From positions 1 through 23,527 of IMG/VR virus record IMGVR_UViG_3300025889_000966: a DNA stretch of 23,527 bases; one strand, 5' to 3'. Made by a program: the position numbers and the translations under genes. Numbering within the stretch: the first letter of the stretch is position 1; the number at the start of each line of letters is the position of its first letter. The notes beneath the pieces were generated by a model. The model saw nothing but the letters and a program-made list of their open reading frames with translations. It had not been told where the DNA came from and did not search any database. Shown here one piece after another: positions 19,448 to 23,527 of the stretch. The DNA is from a virus.

Positions 19448-21771
19448 CGCCCCGCTTTCTGCTGGCTCATGGAGCGCGCCAAACGCTCATCGATAAGCCC
19501 GGCGCAGAATACGACAGCATCGACTTCACCGGCATTATCGCCCGCGTGAAGGAGCCGACCGCCGTCGAGAAGACGGTGGCCGACTTCATCATTCCCTCGA
19601 CCTATAGGCAACACGATGGCCGCTCCCATGACGCCCAGCGCCAACGCGGCAGCTACCGAATGCTCGCCATCGACATCGACACCGGCCATCCGAAGAAAGA
19701 AGATGTCGTCGAGGCCATCGAGGCGGTCTGCGGCCGTGTCGCCATGCTCGTCTACTCGTCCTCGAGCGCCACCAAAGAGCAGCCGAAATGGCGCGCGCTG
19801 ATCCCGCTAAAAGGCACGCTGACCGGAGCCGCCTACGAGGACGCGCAGGCCGCCCTGTTCGATCTGCTCGCCGCCCGTGGCATCCAATGCGACCCGGCTC
19901 TCGCCCGCTGCGGCCAGCCCGTCTTCCTGCCCAACATTCCCCCGGACCGCCGCAAGCCAGACGGCAGGCCGATCTTTTACGACACCTACATCCAACGCGA
20001 CCGGGCCTTCGAGATCGAAGGCAGCCGGATCGAGGTCGAGATCCAAGCCCGCCAACAGCGCGAGCAGGAAGCCGCCGCGCAGGCCGCCGCCGAGCGAGCA
20101 GCCCGTGAGCAGGAGCGCGCCGCGCGTCGGCTCGAGCGCCCGCAGGAGGTCGATCCTGTCGAGGAGTTCAACAGCCGCCACACCATCGCCGACCTGCTCG
20201 CCAAATACGGCTACGACCGGCGCGGGTCGTCTTCACACTATCGCTCGCCGATGCAGTCGTCAGGCTCCTACGCCACGCGAGATTACGTCACCCATTGGGT
20301 CAGCCTCTCGTCGTCCGACGCTGGCAATGGCCTCGGGCGGGCAAAGACCCTCGGACCGCACTCCTACACTTGGGGCGATGCGTTCGACCTATTCGCCTAC
20401 TTCGAACACGGCGGCGACATGAAGGCGGCGGTCCGCGCCTACGGTGCCGAAATACGGGCGCAGACCCTTCTGCCGGCCCCTGAGCCGCGCGCCGACAGCC
20501 TCGATGATTTCGACTATGTGCCGACCGCCGCCGCCGAGGATGCCGCTCCTGCGGCCGCTCCTGAAGCCGACGACGGCTTCGACGACATCCCGGCCGCCGA
20601 CCCGCCGCCCGACGACGCCTGGCCTACGCCGTTCACCCGCTTCGACGCTGCCGGCATCCCGAAGCGGCGGTGGGTCTATGGCTACGACTACGTTCGCTCC
20701 TATGTCAGCGTGCTGGCGTCGGCCGGCGGCATCGGCAAAAGCAGTCTCGTCACCGTCGAAGCCCTCGCCATCGCCACGGGGCGCGAACTGCTCGCGACAA
20801 AGGTCAAGGAGCGGGCTAACGTCTGGCTCGTGAACTTGGAAGATCCCGTCGACGAGATGCATATGCGAACGCTGGCCGCCATGAAGCACTACGGCCTGAA
20901 GCCCGCCGACGTGGCAGGCCGCCTGTTCATCGACGGCGAGGACACTTTCCAGCTGACGCTCGCCGCCGAGAGCCGCGACGGGCTGCTCAAGAATGACGCC
21001 ATGCTCGAGGCCATGATCGCCCGCGTGCGGAAGCACGAGATCGGCGTCGTCATCTTCGACCCTTTCGTTTCGACGCATCTCGTCAACGAGAACTCGAACG
21101 GGTCGATCCAAGCCGTCGTCGCCATGCTGCGGAAGCTGGCACGCGATGGCGACTGCTCGGTGATGCTTGTCCACCATGTCCGCAAAGGCAACGGCGATGA
21201 CGCATCCATCGACAGCGTGCGAGGAGCCGGCGCGCTCATCGGCGCAGCCCGCGCAGCCCGTGTCGTCAATCGCGTGTCCGAAGAAGACGCCCTCAAACTC
21301 GGCGTCGATCCCGGCGAAGCCCGTGGCATCTTTCGCGTTGATGACGGCAAGGCCAACCTCGCGCCGCCGTCGCACGCAGCCGTCTATCGCAGGATGGCCT
21401 CCGTCGAACTGGAGAATGGCGAGTGGATCGGTGTTTGCACACCATATGATCTGCCAGATGAATGGAGCGGAATGTCGGATAAAGTCGTCAATGAAATGCT
21501 GCGAATGATTGAAATCGGAATGAAAACAGACGACGGATCGGAAGAATACTATTCAATCAGGCCGCAGGATAAAGACCGATTCGTCGGGAGCGTCATCACC
21601 AGCTACAAATTCGACAATCCAGACGACACCAAGAACGACGCTCAGGCAAAGCGCATCGTGAAGATGTGGCACGAGCGCGGGCTGCTCGAGGAGTTCGACT
21701 ATCGGTCGGAAAAGCAGCGGAAGGACCGTCGTGGGGTGCGGCCAACAGGGCGCGTTGGAGAGCAGTTTTGA
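19444..21771 (+). CDS. Primase-helicase (AEP-like N-terminal and RecA-like AAA_25 domain)
   Basis: ATG 19444 (GGGG six bases upstream) gives 775 residues; a TTG 12 bases earlier is weaker. An N-terminal domain with RMLAIDIDTGH (D77, D79), then SSSSATKEQPKWRALIPL and PVFLPNIPP, fits an archaeo-eukaryotic-type primase/polymerase. An Ala/Glu/Arg-rich coiled segment (~200-235), a second small domain and an acidic linker follow. The C-terminal domain has Walker A GGIGKSS (~427-433), Walker B VVIFDPF (~536), and VMLVHHVRKG, as in RepA/AAA_25 helicases. It likely primes and unwinds at the origin-like region just downstream. The 21440-21620 part is lower in GC than the rest, suggesting a mosaic origin. 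Confidence 0.8.
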   Translation: MTPRFLLAHGARQTLIDKPGAEYDSIDFTGIIARVKEPTAVEKTVADFIIPSTYRQHDGRSHDAQRQRGSYRMLAIDIDTGHPKKEDVVEAIEAVCGRVAMLVYSSSSATKEQPKWRALIPLKGTLTGAAYEDAQAALFDLLAARGIQCDPALARCGQPVFLPNIPPDRRKPDGRPIFYDTYIQRDRAFEIEGSRIEVEIQARQQREQEAAAQAAAERAAREQERAARRLERPQEVDPVEEFNSRHTIADLLAKYGYDRRGSSSHYRSPMQSSGSYATRDYVTHWVSLSSSDAGNGLGRAKTLGPHSYTWGDAFDLFAYFEHGGDMKAAVRAYGAEIRAQTLLPAPEPRADSLDDFDYVPTAAAEDAAPAAAPEADDGFDDIPAADPPPDDAWPTPFTRFDAAGIPKRRWVYGYDYVRSYVSVLASAGGIGKSSLVTVEALAIATGRELLATKVKERANVWLVNLEDPVDEMHMRTLAAMKHYGLKPADVAGRLFIDGEDTFQLTLAAESRDGLLKNDAMLEAMIARVRKHEIGVVIFDPFVSTHLVNENSNGSIQAVVAMLRKLARDGDCSVMLVHHVRKGNGDDASIDSVRGAGALIGAARAARVVNRVSEEDALKLGVDPGEARGIFRVDDGKANLAPPSHAAVYRRMASVELENGEWIGVCTPYDLPDEWSGMSDKVVNEMLRMIEIGMKTDDGSEEYYSIRPQDKDRFVGSVITSYKFDNPDDTKNDAQAKRIVKMWHERGLLEEFDYRSEKQRKDRRGVRPTGRVGEQF

Positions 21772-21773
21772 CC

Positions 21774-21887
21774 TGCGCCACTGGATTTCAAAAGGGCGTT
21801 TCAGTGGCGCGCCAGTGGCGCAAAGGGGGTCTGCGCCACTGGCCGTTCCCCTATAGGGTAAACCCAGCGGCGCATGGCGCGCCACTG
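21774..21887. repeat. Five TGCGCCACTGG-type repeats, iteron-like
   Basis: TGCGCCACTGG at 21774-21784 and 21832-21842 flank inverted copies CAGTGGCGC at 21802-21810 and 21813-21821 (11 bases apart). A fifth partial copy, GCGCCACTG, is at 21879-21887. They lie in a 208-base gap between primase-helicase and next gene. Such arrays bind replication initiators or regulators. Confidence 0.7.
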
Positions 21888-21941
21888 CCGCCTGCCTTGC
21901 GGCGCGGCAGCGGCGCACCGCGCTGGGTCTACACCCTATAG
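21849..21941. other. Large palindrome, origin-like structure
   Basis: CTATAGGGT (21851-21859) pairs with ACCCTATAG (21933-21941), and ACCCAGCG (21862-21869) with CGCTGGGT (21921-21928). An inner stem CTGCCGC (21885-21891) pairs with GCGGCAG (21904-21910). CCCTATAGGG (21849-21858) is itself a perfect palindrome. The whole 91 bases can form a long imperfect hairpin directly beside the repeat array. I see no U run, so it is not a simple terminator; an origin or cruciform is the best guess. Confidence 0.6.
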
Positions 21942-21979
21942 CAGGGCGAGCAGCGCGGGCGATGGAAGGGAAGAGGACG

Positions 21980-22567
21980 ATGGCGAAGACAGCACCACGA
22001 CGGCCCCCTGAGTATCAGCGCAAGCATGACCGCATCCTGCACCTCGCCGCGACGGCCCGTGAAATTGAATGCGATCTAATTCTCGCTCCGTTGCAAAGGC
22101 GAATTGAATTGGCCGACGCGAAATATGGATATGACATGCTGCCTCTATTGGTATCGCCCGACACGGCGGCCAAATGGGCGCGGGCGACGGCCGGCCTCCA
22201 TGAGGCGGTCAGCGAGCAGGATGTCGAGAAGGCGCGGGCATGGGTGCAGGTCTGTTTGCGCGGCCTCAATACAATGGACGCAGAGGCCGAATTAAATCCC
22301 GACAATCTATTGCCGCCGCAAATATGGGATTGCGAGGTCGACGGCGATACCTTCTGCGTCATCCGCGACGGTAGGCAGCACCAGCGCGCCGCGCGCCTGC
22401 GGCCCGGCAGTAGGATCTACACGATGCGCGAGGTCGCTGTCGCGCTCAAGGCAATGCAGACGGCGGTGGTCGATAGCGTCAAGGACATCTTCCCCGGCGC
22501 CGAGATCGTCGGCACGAAGAAGACCGAGCGGCCGATCGATGACAGCCTTGACGGGCTGTTCGACTGA
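21980..22567 (+). CDS. Hypothetical early-region phage protein
   Basis: ATG 21980 has AGAGGA upstream and gives 195 residues; ATG 21962 is possible but has no good site. The N-terminus is basic (MAKTAPRRPPEYQRKHDRI), the middle helical (TAAKWARATAGLHEAVSEQ, KARAWVQVCLRGLNTMDAEAE), then IWDCEVDGDTFCVIRDGR and an acidic C-terminus ending DSLDGLFD. I do not recognise the family. The acidic tail resembles that of the ssDNA-binding protein, hinting at contact with replication proteins. Alternating GC-rich and AT-rich codon patches suggest mosaicism. The position after the origin-like region suits a replication accessory or small packaging protein. Confidence 0.6.
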   Translation: MAKTAPRRPPEYQRKHDRILHLAATAREIECDLILAPLQRRIELADAKYGYDMLPLLVSPDTAAKWARATAGLHEAVSEQDVEKARAWVQVCLRGLNTMDAEAELNPDNLLPPQIWDCEVDGDTFCVIRDGRQHQRAARLRPGSRIYTMREVAVALKAMQTAVVDSVKDIFPGAEIVGTKKTERPIDDSLDGLFD

Positions 22568-22578
22568 TCGTTTCCAGC

Positions 22579-22607
22579 TTGACGGACATTTGCACGAGGT
22601 CTAAAGA
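22579..22607 (+). promoter_or_regulatory. Weak candidate promoter before a terminator
   Basis: TTGACG (22579-22584) and TAAAGA (22602-22607) are 17 bases apart. The product would run about 50 bases into the strong terminator at 22631-22661, through a short inverted repeat AAGAGG (22604-22609)/CCTCTT (22620-22625). It could express a small RNA or be a chance match. Confidence 0.25.
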
Positions 22608-22630
22608 GGCTGTGTCGTACCTCTTGACCT

Positions 22631-22661
22631 GACCCGCCGCTTGTTCGGCGGGTCTTTTTTT
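22631..22661 (+). terminator. Rho-independent terminator
   Basis: GACCCGCCG (22631-22639) and CGGCGGGTC (22646-22654) form a perfect 9-bp stem with a 6-base loop, followed by seven T residues (22655-22661). It closes the rightward early transcript. Confidence 0.92.
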
Positions 22662-22688
22662 GCCATGATGCCGGCAGGAGGTGGCGCG

Positions 22689-23417
22689 ATGTCAGTCAAG
22701 ATCACGATCAAGACGGACATGCCAGAGTACGCCAAGAAGCTGCAATCGATGATCGAGAGCAGGGTGCCGGCTGCGATGGCGCTGGCCCTCACTGACAGCC
22801 TGGTCGATGTTCGCGACCATGAGTTGATGGCGGCCTACAAGCAGTTCTTCACATCCCGCAACCAGGCGTTCCCGAAGATCGTTCACAGCGTGGCGGCATC
22901 GAGCATCGAACATGCTAAGAGGTCGAAGATCGCGATCGGCTCGATCCAGCGTTACGAGGCGACACGGCCTGTTGGCACGCTGCAACCGCGTCAGGTGGGC
23001 CGGCGTCCCGCTTCGACAGAGTTCATGGAGCGTCACGTCAGGGGCGGCATGAAGTCGCCCAAAGGCGGCAGAAGCATCGCCGTGCCGCAGGAGGCCAACA
23101 TCTCGCGCAGGAAGGGCGGCGCCAAGGCGGGCGCAGTCAACAAGTCCTATGACCCGCGCAACCTGCTCAACAAGAAGGATCACTTCATCATCACGTCGAA
23201 GAAGACCGGGCGGCGCCTGATCGTCAAGCGCCGGTCGAAGCGTGATCGATCGAAGCTGAAGGTGTTCTATTCGTTGCGGCCATTCGTGAACATCAAGGGC
23301 GGCTATGATCCCGAGCGCGCGGTCATGGTCGGCATGGCGCGGGCATTCGAGCCTGCGTTCGGTCGGCGGTTGCGATCTGCCATTCAATGGTTAGCTGACA
23401 AGAAGCCCTTCGGCTGA
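22689..23417 (+). CDS. Basic phage protein, possible minor tail/tail-completion type
   Basis: ATG 22689 has AGGAGG six bases upstream (22677-22682) and gives 242 residues; the longer open frame covers the terminator. The N-terminus SVKITIKTDMPEYAKKLQSM and ESRVPAAMALALTDSLVDVRD resemble the start of lambda gpZ/gp10-like tail-completion proteins. The middle is very basic (ISRRKGGAKAG, SKKTGRRLIVKRRSKRDRSK), and the C-terminus (YDPERAVMVGMARAFEPAFGRRL) returns to the amphipathic pattern of that family. It stands between a terminator and a repeat array, so it could begin the late operon. The family match is tentative. Confidence 0.5.
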   Translation: MSVKITIKTDMPEYAKKLQSMIESRVPAAMALALTDSLVDVRDHELMAAYKQFFTSRNQAFPKIVHSVAASSIEHAKRSKIAIGSIQRYEATRPVGTLQPRQVGRRPASTEFMERHVRGGMKSPKGGRSIAVPQEANISRRKGGAKAGAVNKSYDPRNLLNKKDHFIITSKKTGRRLIVKRRSKRDRSKLKVFYSLRPFVNIKGGYDPERAVMVGMARAFEPAFGRRLRSAIQWLADKKPFG

Positions 23418-23419
23418 TC

Positions 23420-23515
23420 TGCGCCTTTCCATCGGAGGGGTGCGCTTTTCCATCGGAGGTGGCCGGCGAGGTCTGCGCCTTTCCATCGGAGGGGTGCGCC
23501 TTTCCATTGGAGGGG
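23420..23515. repeat. Four copies of a 21-bp repeat
   Basis: TGCGCCTTTCCATCGGAGGGG occurs at 23420-23440 (exact), 23441-23459 (one T for C, then truncated), 23474-23494 (exact) and 23495-23515 (T for C). They form two abutting pairs separated by 14 bases, just after the basic protein and at the window end. Fixed spacing suggests a protein binding array such as a packaging or regulatory site; the function is unknown. Confidence 0.85.
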
Positions 23516-23527
23516 GGGTGGCGGGCG

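Noticed and set aside
20389-21375. 328-codon minus-strand frame across the primase-helicase
   Set aside because: Antisense to Walker A and B motifs of a clear gene; Val/Asp/Arg-rich shadow product.
23420-23515. CRISPR-like array at the window end
   Set aside because: Repeats abut in pairs without unique spacers of constant length; no palindromic repeat or cas gene.

Overview
The window is a stretch of a tailed double-stranded DNA phage or prophage genome. It opens inside a tape measure gene and runs through a long-tail tip, fibre/receptor proteins, a lysis cassette, an accessory block on the other strand and a replication/recombination block. DNA is GC-rich (low 60s % by eye), genes are packed with 1-40 bp overlaps, and I see no rRNA or tRNA genes. 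A siphovirus-like particle infecting an alphaproteobacterium is my inference, from the GC content and from a tail-tip order (tape measure, distal tail, DUF2163-like hub, DUF6950-like peptidase relative, large tail-tip protein) that matches the Rhodobacter gene transfer agent and related phages. No integrase, transposase, CRISPR array or classical repressor is visible.

Layout. 1-4394 (+): tail tip. 4396-9536 (+): fibre, adhesin and baseplate-like proteins, including an AT-richer tenfold-repeat protein (6151-7752), an eleven-unit 22-residue-repeat protein (8290-9213) and a tail-assembly chaperone. 9544-11364 (+): lysis block with small membrane proteins, an EF-hand membrane protein, a lipoprotein with a C-terminal membrane helix (u-spanin architecture) and an M15-type endolysin. 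11358-11720 (-): a lone PD-(D/E)XK nuclease, divergent from a small + strand gene. 11905-17061 (-): a tightly coupled leftward operon of about 15 genes, read from a sigma70-like promoter at 17105-17132. 17226-22567 (+): early block with a small HTH protein, RuvC-like resolvase, RecE-like exonuclease, ssDNA-binding protein, primase-helicase, an origin-like repeat/palindrome region and an unknown protein. 22631-22661: strong terminator. 22689-23417 (+): a basic phage protein of possible tail-completion type, followed by four 21-bp repeats at the window edge.

The leftward operon holds the most interesting content. (i) A VUT-family (queuosine-precursor transporter-like) gene is coupled by a GTGA overlap to a protein I read as a phage tRNA-guanine-transglycosylase/DpdA-like enzyme. 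Together they suggest DNA 7-deazaguanine modification fed by imported precursor rather than phage synthesis. (ii) A C5-cytosine methyltransferase gene contains, almost wholly nested in another frame of the same strand, a 383-codon ORF with five WPTP motifs. Both frames are built on the same five DNA repeats, spaced by multiples of three, and the nested ORF has its own good ribosome binding site. With these, the block looks like an anti-restriction/DNA-modification cargo island between the late and early modules.

All functions are read from sequence patterns and remembered family features; no database search was run.
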